Source: CAYXAA01 sp964462985
Lineage (GTDB): Bacteria > Pseudomonadota > Alphaproteobacteria > Rhizobiales > Stappiaceae
Assembly: GCA_964462985.1 (NCBI GenBank)
Contig: CAYXAA010000061.1
Span: 1-14,884 of the forward strand
Length of the DNA stretch: 14,884 nt
Reading direction: 5' to 3'
Positions 1 through 6,679 of this stretch are shown in pieces (position 1 is the stretch's first letter; each line of letters starts with the position of its first letter). A program made the position numbers and the translations under genes. The notes beneath the pieces were generated by a model. It saw only the letters and a program-made list of their open reading frames with translations, had not been told where the DNA came from and made no database searches.

Positions 1-71
1 GCGCAAGGGCGATGCCGCTTCGCGGCACGCGGTGGAGGAGGACGGGGGAGGAGGGCGCAAGGGCGATGCCG
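1..71. repeat. 17-bp direct repeat, 54-bp period
   Basis: The 17-mer GCGCAAGGGCGATGCCG occurs exactly at 1-17 and again at 55-71. The 37 bases following each copy are both G-rich but only loosely alike. This looks like the end of a degenerate 54-bp tandem repeat whose other copies, if any, lie left of the window. The period is a multiple of three, so a coding repeat cannot be ruled out, but no recognisable protein results. Confidence 0.55.
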
Positions 72-324
72 TGGCGGCGCGCGGGGGCGGGGTGATTCGG
101 CGGGGCGGCAGGGCGGCGAAGGCCGGCGGCGGGCTGCAAAAATGCCTCGACAAAACCGGCGAGGCGGTTGCAACGCGCGATTGCAAAGCGATTTCATCCT
201 TTTGCAGCGCCGGCCCCGGCCGCCGCGGCCGGCAGAACCGCACCTTGTGCGGCCGCAGCAAGGGGCATTTCTGCAACAATTCCGGGCCGGACGCCGATTG
301 GTTCGAGATCAGTTCGACTACGTG

Positions 325-353
325 TTGACATCGTTTCGGAATTGCCGCTAAAG
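325..353 (+). promoter_or_regulatory. Candidate sigma-70-type promoter for the first RTX gene
   Basis: A perfect TTGACA (325-330) is followed after 17 bases by CTAAAG (348-353). The first three bases of that hexamer match the CTATAT-like -10 element typical of alphaproteobacterial housekeeping promoters, but the rest match poorly. It sits about 70-95 bases before the ATG at 423, leaving room for a normal leader. The -35 is strong and the -10 weak, so this is a candidate only. Confidence 0.45.
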
Positions 354-422
354 CTTGTCGGCGCTTGCAAGGGGCGCATTCCGGCTTTTTTGAAAACCCA
401 ACGGATTTTGGGGGACTATCTC

Positions 423-2015
423 ATGGCAAATTTCGATCTTAGCCTGGACGATGCCGTCACGGCTACTCTTACGACCGGCGACGACACGCTGGACGTGGCG
501 CTGGACACTGTCGGCGGCGCTGCAGAGAGCAACTCAGTGGATGGTAACGGCGGGACCAACGTCGCGGTTGTCGATGGGGTGTTGGATGGCGACTCTGTGA
601 ACGGCTCGTTCCTGGAAGTTGACGCCGACGGGGACCTCGTTTTTACGCAGTATGATGGCACTGCCGTCGACTCGCTCGAACTCATCGACTTTTCTTCCAT
701 TACCTTCGATAACGGCACGTTGAGTGCCGCTCCGACTGCCACGGAATACCTGCAGTTGGATGCGCTTGAGGAAGATTACTCTGCTGGCATGACCATCGGT
801 GGTGCCGACACCGTGCTCGCTTGGGACGGCGAGACCTTGGCCGAGGAGACCGACTGGGCGATCACCGCCGTCAACGGCGCCGCGGTCGGCGCGGGGCAGA
901 GCGTGGAATTGGCCGGCGTCGGTACGATCACGGTGAATGGCACTGCAACCGCTGTTAATTTTACCGCATTCGCGCCCTATCTGGCCTCCCTTGGCCTCGG
1001 CGAGACTGCGTCGCAGTCCATCACGCTCACCTTCACCGACGCCGACGACAACACCTTCACCGAGACCTTCACGGTCAACTTCACCGGCGCGGACAACTCC
1101 GGCGACAACCTGTTCGTCGGCGGCGAGGGTACGCAGAATGTCGCCCTCGGCCTTGGCAACGACACGATGTGGGCCGGCGCCGATGATGACGGTGACGACT
1201 CCATCGTCGGCGGAGATGGCAACGACGTCATCGCCGGCGGCGCGGGTAACGATACCCTCGTTGGTGACGGTACTGACGATGGCGGTACGGATGACTTCGG
1301 CAATTCGTGGGGTGGCCTGGGCGAGGACGGTATCGTGTTCTCCGGTGCCGACACGATCTACGGTGGTGCGGGCGATGACGCGATTTACGCCGGCGGTCTA
1401 GAGGGCGGATTGGCAAACACCGAGGAGACCGTTGGCAACGAAGTCTGGGCCGGCGCGGGCGATGACACCGTTCATGGCGCCGACGGCGCGGACACGCTCG
1501 GCGGCGGTGACGGCGACGATGTGCTCTATGGCTACGGTGGCAATGACGTCATCTACACCGGCAATGGCAGCGGTCTCGACTTTGCCGACGGCGGTAATGG
1601 CAATGACACCATCTATGGTGGGTCGTTCGGCGATGACGACGCAGATATCATCAACGGCGGTAACGGCAATGACGAGATCTACGGTGGCACCGGTGACGAC
1701 GTCCTCAATGGCGAGGCCGGTGCCGATACGCTCTATGGCGGCGCCGGCGACGATACGCTGATTGGTGGTACCGGAGCCGACGTGTTCTACTTCGGTCTTG
1801 GCAGCGGTGATGATACGGTGGTGGACTTCGAGCTCGCCGCCGACCGACTGGATGTGTCGACCTACTTCTCGTCCTTCGCTGAAGTGCAGGCGGCCATGGC
1901 TGAGGTCACTCAGGGAGGTAGCACCTGGACTGAGATCCAGCTTTCGGATGACGCTACCATTACCTTGGCTAATATCAACATGGCCGATCTGACGGCGGGC
2001 GACTTCATCTTCTGA
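423..2015 (+). CDS. RTX calcium-binding protein, probable type I secretion substrate (copy 1)
   Basis: A 530-residue acidic protein with no N-terminal signal peptide. Residues 1 to about 230 form a domain I do not recognise; its last part (about 195-225) is Thr-rich and resembles the closing strand of VCBS/cadherin-like sandwiches. Residues 230-456 hold glycine/aspartate RTX nonapeptides (GGxGxDxUx), for example at 263-280, 314-322, 361-369 and 412-450, which bind calcium as a beta-roll in known RTX proteins. The last 80 residues contain a GADVF block, an Asp-Phe/Asp-Arg-Leu-Asp segment and the terminal DFIF typical of type I export signals. The ATG at 423 is chosen over upstream in-frame codons because a GGGGGA ribosome-binding site (410-415) precedes it and the same leader and start recur in the neighbouring paralogue. 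The protein has no Lys or Cys and a single Arg (475) and His (351). Its role (matrix, surface layer or other) is unknown. Confidence 0.9.
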   Translation: MANFDLSLDDAVTATLTTGDDTLDVALDTVGGAAESNSVDGNGGTNVAVVDGVLDGDSVNGSFLEVDADGDLVFTQYDGTAVDSLELIDFSSITFDNGTLSAAPTATEYLQLDALEEDYSAGMTIGGADTVLAWDGETLAEETDWAITAVNGAAVGAGQSVELAGVGTITVNGTATAVNFTAFAPYLASLGLGETASQSITLTFTDADDNTFTETFTVNFTGADNSGDNLFVGGEGTQNVALGLGNDTMWAGADDDGDDSIVGGDGNDVIAGGAGNDTLVGDGTDDGGTDDFGNSWGGLGEDGIVFSGADTIYGGAGDDAIYAGGLEGGLANTEETVGNEVWAGAGDDTVHGADGADTLGGGDGDDVLYGYGGNDVIYTGNGSGLDFADGGNGNDTIYGGSFGDDDADIINGGNGNDEIYGGTGDDVLNGEAGADTLYGGAGDDTLIGGTGADVFYFGLGSGDDTVVDFELAADRLDVSTYFSSFAEVQAAMAEVTQGGSTWTEIQLSDDATITLANINMADLTAGDFIF

Positions 2016-2042
2016 TCTGCCGCAGATCCGAACAGGATCCGG

Positions 2043-2069
2043 AAAGGGGGGCCTCGGCCCCCCTTTTTT
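2043..2069 (+). terminator. Rho-independent terminator after RTX copy 1
   Basis: GGGGGGC (2046-2052) pairs with GCCCCCC (2057-2063) around a CTCG tetraloop and is followed by TTTTTT (2064-2069); flanking AAA can pair with the first Ts. This is a textbook intrinsic terminator 28 bases after the stop codon. It should make RTX copy 1 largely monocistronic, so copy 2 needs its own promoter or read-through. Confidence 0.9.
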
Positions 2070-2177
2070 CTTCAGCGCCGCGCCTGAGGTCTCGACCGCA
2101 CCGGGGCGAGCCGGCTACAGTTTTCCCGTAATAGGAGTGTGCTTCGACCACCAACGGGCTTTCGGGGGGACCTTGTC

Positions 2178-3800
2178 ATGGCGCGGTTCGACATCAACCT
2201 GGACGACGACATCACGCGACTTCTGACGGTGGGGGACGATACGCTGCACGTTGCGCTCGGCAGCGCCGCCACCGCCGAGACCAATCACGTCGGGGGCAAT
2301 GGCGGCACAGACATCGCGGTCGTCGACGGCATCACGCTGGACCTTGCCGCTCATGACCTGTCGGGCAGCAACGGCGAGATCACCTTCACCGATGCCCCGT
2401 CGGGGGACGCGCTGGTCCTGACCGATTTTTCCTCGATCTCCTTCGCCAACGGCAGCCTGAGCGCGGCTCCGGCGGCGGCGGAGTACCTGCAGAGCGGCAG
2501 CGTCGAGCACAGCTTTGCGGGCGGGCCGCTGACGATCGGGGACAGCAGCACCGTCTTGCGCTGGGATGGCACGGCGCTCGATCACGATAGCGGTCTCTGG
2601 ATGGTTGCCGCGGTGAACGGCACGGCCGTGTCCGGCGGGGATGTGGTGACGCTGACCGGTGTCGGCGCAATCACGGTCTCTTCCACGAGCACCACGCTGG
2701 CTCCGTTTGCCGGCTTCGTGTCCGCGATCCCGCTTGGGCAGACCGTGTCGGAATCCTTCACCATCACCTTCTCGGACGGCACCAGCGCGTTCACCGAGAC
2801 CTTCACGGTCCACTTCGCCGGCTCGGACAACAGCGGCGCCAACCTGGTGATCGGCGGCGCCGGGTCTCAGGCGATCGATCTTGGCCCTGGCAACGACACG
2901 CTGTGGGCCGGCCCCGACGACGACGGCGGCGACACCGTCGCCGGCGGCGATGGCAATGACATCATCGGCGGGCGCGCCGAGGGCGACTTTCTCATCGGCG
3001 ACGGTGTGAACGGGTTCTTTGCGGACGATACGGTGGAGCTGCCGGATGGAACGGTGGCGTCCGGCGCCGACACGCTCTACGGCGGCGAGGGGGACGACAT
3101 CCTGCTCGGCGGCGGCTGGGACGACACCGCCGTGTTCAAGGACGGCACCTTCCAGGATGGCGAAGAGGTCATCGACGAAACCGCCGGCAACGAGATCTGG
3201 GCCGGCGCCGGTGATGACTGGATCCACGGGGCCAACGGCGCCGACACGCTCGGCGGCGGCGACGGCAACGACGACATCACTGGCCACGGCGGCGATGACG
3301 TTATCTACACCGGCAATGGCTCCGGCAATGATGCTGCAAGTGGCAACCCGGCTGACTGGGGCGATGTGGCCAGCGGCGGCGATGGCAACGACACCATCTA
3401 CGGCGGCGCCTTCGGCGACGAGGACAGGGACCGTCTTTTCGGCGAAGGCGGCAATGACGAGATCTATGGCGGCGGCGGCGACGATTTTATCGATGGCGGC
3501 ACGGGGGCCGACACGCTGTACGGCGGCGCCGGGAACGACACGCTGACCGGCGGAACCGGGGCGGATGTATTTTCCTTCGGCACTGGCAGCGGTGAGGATC
3601 TGGTAACGGACTTCAGCCTCAGCACCGACCGGCTGGATGTCTCGGCCCACTTCTCGTCCTTTGCCGAGGTTCAGCTGGCCATGAGCGAGGTACAAAGTGG
3701 CGGCACGACGTATACGGAGATCATCCTGTCCGATGACGACAAGATCGTGCTTCGGAACATCAACATGGCCGACCTGACGGCCGACGACTTCATCTTCTGA
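2178..3800 (+). CDS. RTX calcium-binding protein, probable type I secretion substrate (copy 2)
   Basis: A 540-residue paralogue of the preceding gene with the same order of parts: unassigned N-terminal domain (1 to about 225), RTX repeats (about 226-466) and a C-terminal export region ending in DFIF. Over the last 83 residues I count 61 identities to copy 1 with no gaps. The N-terminal halves are more diverged but share blocks such as GGNGGT near residue 40 (GNGGT in copy 1) and FTETFTV near 205. RTX units are seen at 257-264, 302-310, 343-369, 401-410 and 424-459, interrupted by non-repeat loops (about 268-300, 311-338 and 383-398). The ATG at 2178 follows GGGGGGA (2164-2170) and matches the copy 1 start; an earlier in-frame ATG at 2139 is less well placed. 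It is acidic but less extreme than copy 1 (8 Arg, 2 Lys, no Cys). Codons are more GC-ending than in copy 1. Confidence 0.9.
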   Translation: MARFDINLDDDITRLLTVGDDTLHVALGSAATAETNHVGGNGGTDIAVVDGITLDLAAHDLSGSNGEITFTDAPSGDALVLTDFSSISFANGSLSAAPAAAEYLQSGSVEHSFAGGPLTIGDSSTVLRWDGTALDHDSGLWMVAAVNGTAVSGGDVVTLTGVGAITVSSTSTTLAPFAGFVSAIPLGQTVSESFTITFSDGTSAFTETFTVHFAGSDNSGANLVIGGAGSQAIDLGPGNDTLWAGPDDDGGDTVAGGDGNDIIGGRAEGDFLIGDGVNGFFADDTVELPDGTVASGADTLYGGEGDDILLGGGWDDTAVFKDGTFQDGEEVIDETAGNEIWAGAGDDWIHGANGADTLGGGDGNDDITGHGGDDVIYTGNGSGNDAASGNPADWGDVASGGDGNDTIYGGAFGDEDRDRLFGEGGNDEIYGGGGDDFIDGGTGADTLYGGAGNDTLTGGTGADVFSFGTGSGEDLVTDFSLSTDRLDVSAHFSSFAEVQLAMSEVQSGGTTYTEIILSDDDKIVLRNINMADLTADDFIF

Positions 3801-3824
3801 TCGGCCGCACAGCCGAACAGGTTC

Positions 3825-3850
3825 GAAAGGGGAGCGCTGCGCCCTCTTTC
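3825..3850 (+). terminator. Degenerate terminator hairpin after RTX copy 2
   Basis: The left arm at 3825-3836 pairs with the right arm at 3840-3850 around a CTG loop: 11 pairs including one G-U, with a bulged A at 3833. The tract that follows is only CTTC, so termination may be weak and allow read-through into the methyltransferase 30 bases on. It lies in flank homologous to the terminator of copy 1 (shared CGAACAGG and GAAAGGGG segments), which suggests a decayed duplicate. Confidence 0.6.
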
Positions 3851-3880
3851 CTTCAACGGGTTTAAGCGGAGTATTCGACC

Positions 3881-4690
3881 ATGCCGGACCCAGCCGACTT
3901 CATTTCCCCGCCGAAACCGGCGCGGCCGCGGGTCGCCGTCTCGAAGGACGGCCGCATCGGCCTTGCCGGGTCCGGTGCGGCCGAGGCGTTCGACGCCCAG
4001 ATCCGCCGCGAGGCGCAGAAGCAGTTTCCCGGCCCGAACTACCTTTCCTGGCTGCGCGGCTTCCATGCCCGGCTCGCGCCGAAGACCTATCTGGAGATCG
4101 GCGTTGCCTCCGGCGGCTCGCTCGCCTATGCCGGGCCGGAGACCAACGCGGTCGGCATCGACCCGGCCTTTTCCATCAGCCACACGCTGGCGGCCCCGAC
4201 CCGGCTGTTCCGCGAGACCAGCGACGCCTTCTTTGCCGCCCGCGACCCGGTGGCGCTGCTTGGCGGCCGGCTCGATCTTGCCTTCGTCGACGGCCTTCAC
4301 ACCTTCGACCAGACCTTCCGCGACATCGTCAATGTCGCAAGATCGTGCCATGACGGCAGCGTGGTGCTGGTCCATGACGTTGCCCCGCTGCACGAGGCCG
4401 TCGCCCGCCGCGATCGGGTGACCCGGTTCTGGACCGGCGATGTCTGGAAGGTCGGCCTGATGCTGCGCGGGCTGCTGCCCGGCGTCGGCATCTGGACGAT
4501 CCCGACCTATCCCTCCGGCCTGATGGTGCTGAAGGGCCTGGCCGGCCAGACGGTCGACGCGGCGGCGCTTGCCGCGCTGCAGGGCGAGGTGATGGAAAAG
4601 CCGTTCCCCGCCTCCGGCGCCGAGCTTGCCGAGATCATCGGCCTGCGCCCGGCGACGATGGAGCAGGTGCTGGAGTGGCTCGGCCGCTGA
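3881..4690 (+). CDS. Class I SAM-dependent methyltransferase (Methyltransf_24-like)
   Basis: A 269-residue cytoplasmic protein. The SAM-binding core is clear: motif I YLEIGVASGGS at 70-80, an acidic end of the second strand in VGIDP (91-95), and LAFVDGLHTF (133-142) followed by VLVHDV (162-167), the pattern of the Methyltransf_24 family often found in glycan and surface-structure loci. The substrate cannot be read from sequence; sugar or protein O-methylation are possible. The ATG at 3881 has a modest purine-rich site (AAGCGGAG, 3864-3871). The gene starts 80 bases after RTX copy 2, behind a weak hairpin, and its leader resembles those of both RTX genes. It may therefore be co-expressed with them. 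The N-terminal 60 residues are not recognised. Confidence 0.85.
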   Translation: MPDPADFISPPKPARPRVAVSKDGRIGLAGSGAAEAFDAQIRREAQKQFPGPNYLSWLRGFHARLAPKTYLEIGVASGGSLAYAGPETNAVGIDPAFSISHTLAAPTRLFRETSDAFFAARDPVALLGGRLDLAFVDGLHTFDQTFRDIVNVARSCHDGSVVLVHDVAPLHEAVARRDRVTRFWTGDVWKVGLMLRGLLPGVGIWTIPTYPSGLMVLKGLAGQTVDAAALAALQGEVMEKPFPASGAELAEIIGLRPATMEQVLEWLGR

Positions 4691-4738
4691 GGCCGGGCGC
4701 GCTGCGGGCGGGCGGCCGCGGCGCCGTGCGGGTCGGTG

Positions 4739-4753
4739 TTGCCTCGTAGGCAA
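4739..4753. repeat. Perfect inverted repeat TTGCCT-CGT-AGGCAA
   Basis: Six-base arms separated by three bases, about 210 bases before the exporter operon. It could be an operator or a small hairpin after the methyltransferase; a T-run (4765-4769) follows but is 11 bases beyond the stem, too far for a good terminator. A related TTGCC/GGCAA inverted repeat lies at 13030-13046, before the protease gene. Confidence 0.5.
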
Positions 4754-4844
4754 TTCCTGTCCCGTTTTTGCGCCGATGGTGCTAAAAGGGCGGTCGGCGG
4801 CGGCCGGCGGCCGCAGCGGGCGGGGGATTGCCCTTTGGACGCAA

Positions 4845-4886
4845 CAACCGGGTAACGGCAACCGGGCAACGGCAACCGGGCAACGG
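4845..4886 (+). repeat. Three tandem copies of a 14-bp repeat before the exporter operon
   Basis: CAACCGGGYAACGG is repeated at 4845-4858, 4859-4872 and 4873-4886, with only the Y position varying (T in the first copy, C in the others). Each unit can be read as two similar 7-mers, giving six AAC-containing half units. The array ends 78 bases before the chosen start codon of the ABC transporter, in a gap without a gene. It may be a regulator-binding array or a variable-number repeat. Confidence 0.85.
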
Positions 4887-4951
4887 CGCTCAGCCGCGGC
4901 TGCCAGGGATGATGGCCTGCCGGTGTGACCGGCCAACGGCCGTGGCTTGAC

Positions 4952-4956
4952 GGAAG
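4952..4956 (+). promoter_or_regulatory. Ribosome-binding site that sets the ABC transporter start
   Basis: GGAAG eight bases before the ATG at 4965. An in-frame TTG at 4947 lies upstream of this site and would add six residues, but it has no comparable site of its own, so the ATG is preferred. Confidence 0.6.
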
Positions 4957-4964
4957 ACGGATTG

Positions 4965-6647
4965 ATGACGCTGCAGCAACGATATCGCGCCGAGAAATGG
5001 GCCGTCCGCCGGGCGATGACCGCAGTGGCGCTGATTTCCGTGGTGGCGAGCCTCTGCCTCCTGGCGGTGCCGCTCTACCTGTTCCAGATCTACGGCCGCG
5101 TCATCACCTCGAGCAGCATGGAGACCCTGGTTGCGATCACCGCGATCGTCACCCTGGTGCTGTTGACCTTCGGCGTGCTCGACACCATCCGCCAGAACCT
5201 GCTTGCCCGGATCGCGGTGCGGTTCGAGGCCCGGGTTTCCGGCCTGCTGCTGGCGGCCGAGCTTGCCCGGGCAAGCGGCGGCTCGCCCCACACCCTGCAG
5301 CGCCTTGCCAACATCCGGCAGGTGATCGCCTCGAACGTGTTTCCCAGCCTGTTCGACCTGCCGGTGATGGTGATCTTCGTCCTGATCGTGTTTGCGATCC
5401 ACGCCGTGCTCGGCGCCATCGTCGTTGCCGGCATCGTGATCCTCGTCGTCCTGACCGTGCTTGGCGAGGTCGCCACCGCGTCCGGCCTCAAGGACACCGA
5501 GGACGCCGCGCGCGAGGCGCAGCGCAAGCTCGACAGCCAGTTCCGCCAGCACGAGCTGGTCCGCGCGCTCGGGCTCTACCGCGAGAGCGTCGCCGACTGG
5601 GGCGAGGCGCAGAGCCGGCACCTGACGGGCCTTCTGAAGCTGCTCGGCCGCGGCAATGCGTTTTCCTCCGCCTCCAAGACCGCGCGCCAGCTGGTGCAGA
5701 TCGCGCTGATCGGCGGCGGCGCGGCGCTGGTGTTGTGGGACAACCTGACGCCGGACATCATCTTCGCCACCTCGGTGGTCGGCTCGCGGGCGCTGGCGCC
5801 GATCGAGGCGCTGATCGGCGGCTGGCGCCAGCTGAAGCGCGCCCGGCTGTCGCTGCGCCAGCTCGACGAGCGCTTCGAGGCGCTGGCGCTGCCCGACGGC
5901 CAGACGCCGCTGCCGCGGCCCAGCGGCCGGCTGATGGCCGACCGGGTCATCTTCGTGCCCGGCCCCGGCGCCAAGCCGATCCTCAAGGGCGTGACCGGCG
6001 GCATCGAGGCCGGCAGCATCATTGCCGTGGTCGGCCCGAGCGGTGCCGGCAAGTCGACGCTGGCGCGCATCCTGATCGGATATCTGGAGCCGACCAGCGG
6101 CCAGGTGCTGCTCGACGGCCAGGACCTTCGCGCCTGGGACCCGGTGGCGCGCGGCATGCACATGGGCTACCTGCCGCAGCAGGTCAGCTTCTTCGAGGGC
6201 ACCGTGCGCGACAACATCGCCCGGATGCGCCGCGACGATCCGCCCGAGCGCGCGATCGAGGCGGCCCAGTTCGTCGGCATCCACAACATGATCATGGGCT
6301 TTCCCAACGGCTACGACACGCTGATCGCCGAGGGCGGCTTCCAGCCCTCCGGCGGCCAGAAGCAGCTGCTCGGCCTCGCCCGTGCCTTCTACGGCGGCCC
6401 GGCCTTCGTCGTGCTCGACGAGCCGAACGCCAGCCTCGACAGCGAGGGCGAGCAGATCCTGTTCCGCACGCTGAACGCCGCGCGCCAGCACCGCATCTCC
6501 ACCGTGGTCGTCACCCAGCGCCCGTCGCTGCTGGCCCATGTCGACAAGGTGCTGGTGCTGAAGAACGGCGTCGTCGATGCCTATGGCCCGCCGGCCGAGG
6601 TGATGAAGGGAAACGTGGTCCGCGCCGTGCCGAGCAAGGCCTCGTGA
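4965..6647 (+). CDS. Type I secretion ABC transporter, permease/ATPase (PrtD family)
   Basis: A 560-residue fused permease-ATPase of the inner membrane that would energise one-step export of RTX proteins. Hydrophobic segments fall at about 18-40, 54-73, 129-146, 148-167 and 243-262, fitting the six-helix permease of the PrtD group (no N-terminal peptidase domain). The ATPase part has Walker A GPSGAGKST (357-365), a Q-loop in YLPQQ (Gln 405 or 406), a signature PSGGQ (461-465), Walker B VVLDEP with Asp485 and Glu486, and a SLD D-loop. Two departures are visible: the first signature residue is Pro instead of the usual Leu, and the H-loop His is Gln518 (VVVTQRPS). Length is normal for PrtD. The gene is followed after 32 bases by its membrane-fusion partner, so the two form an operon. 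Likely cargo are the RTX proteins of this window. Confidence 0.93.
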   Translation: MTLQQRYRAEKWAVRRAMTAVALISVVASLCLLAVPLYLFQIYGRVITSSSMETLVAITAIVTLVLLTFGVLDTIRQNLLARIAVRFEARVSGLLLAAELARASGGSPHTLQRLANIRQVIASNVFPSLFDLPVMVIFVLIVFAIHAVLGAIVVAGIVILVVLTVLGEVATASGLKDTEDAAREAQRKLDSQFRQHELVRALGLYRESVADWGEAQSRHLTGLLKLLGRGNAFSSASKTARQLVQIALIGGGAALVLWDNLTPDIIFATSVVGSRALAPIEALIGGWRQLKRARLSLRQLDERFEALALPDGQTPLPRPSGRLMADRVIFVPGPGAKPILKGVTGGIEAGSIIAVVGPSGAGKSTLARILIGYLEPTSGQVLLDGQDLRAWDPVARGMHMGYLPQQVSFFEGTVRDNIARMRRDDPPERAIEAAQFVGIHNMIMGFPNGYDTLIAEGGFQPSGGQKQLLGLARAFYGGPAFVVLDEPNASLDSEGEQILFRTLNAARQHRISTVVVTQRPSLLAHVDKVLVLKNGVVDAYGPPAEVMKGNVVRAVPSKAS

Positions 6648-6679
6648 GGCGCGCCCGACCAACCGACGAGTGACGATCG

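Larger units (their letters stand above)
1..422. other. Non-coding GC-rich leader region upstream of the first RTX gene
   Basis: No convincing gene is visible in this stretch. The first 140 bases are extremely G-rich and low in complexity, and open frames here on both strands read as Gly/Arg- or Pro/Ser-rich nonsense without a domain. It holds a 17-bp direct repeat (1-17 and 55-71), two TTGCAA palindromes (168-173 and 181-186) and a candidate promoter near 325-353. The tail or start of a low-complexity gene running off the left edge cannot be excluded. Confidence 0.55.

Noticed and set aside
168..422. N-terminal extension of RTX copy 1 from an upstream in-frame start
   Set aside because: The extension is Arg/Pro/Ala-rich and unlike the acidic protein, has no good ribosome-binding site, would overlap the promoter candidate, and is absent from copy 2. 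The ATG at 423 has a strong site.
1140..1790. Repetitive GGC/GAC pattern as a CRISPR or DNA tandem repeat array
   Set aside because: The periodicity comes from the RTX nonapeptide codons; there are no constant repeats separated by unique spacers of fixed length.
2115..3695. Long open frame on the minus strand across RTX copy 2
   Set aside because: It mirrors the GC-rich, repetitive RTX codons of the plus strand, has no domain, and covers a clearly coding region.
3671..4936. 421-residue open frame on the minus strand over the methyltransferase
   Set aside because: The plus strand carries conserved SAM motifs; the minus frame is Arg/Ala/Pro-rich without a domain and is a GC-bias artefact.
4890..6673. 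Open frames of about 580-590 residues on the minus strand and in another plus frame over the ABC transporter
   Set aside because: The PrtD reading has the ATPase motifs and membrane helices in the right order; the others are low-complexity shadows of it.
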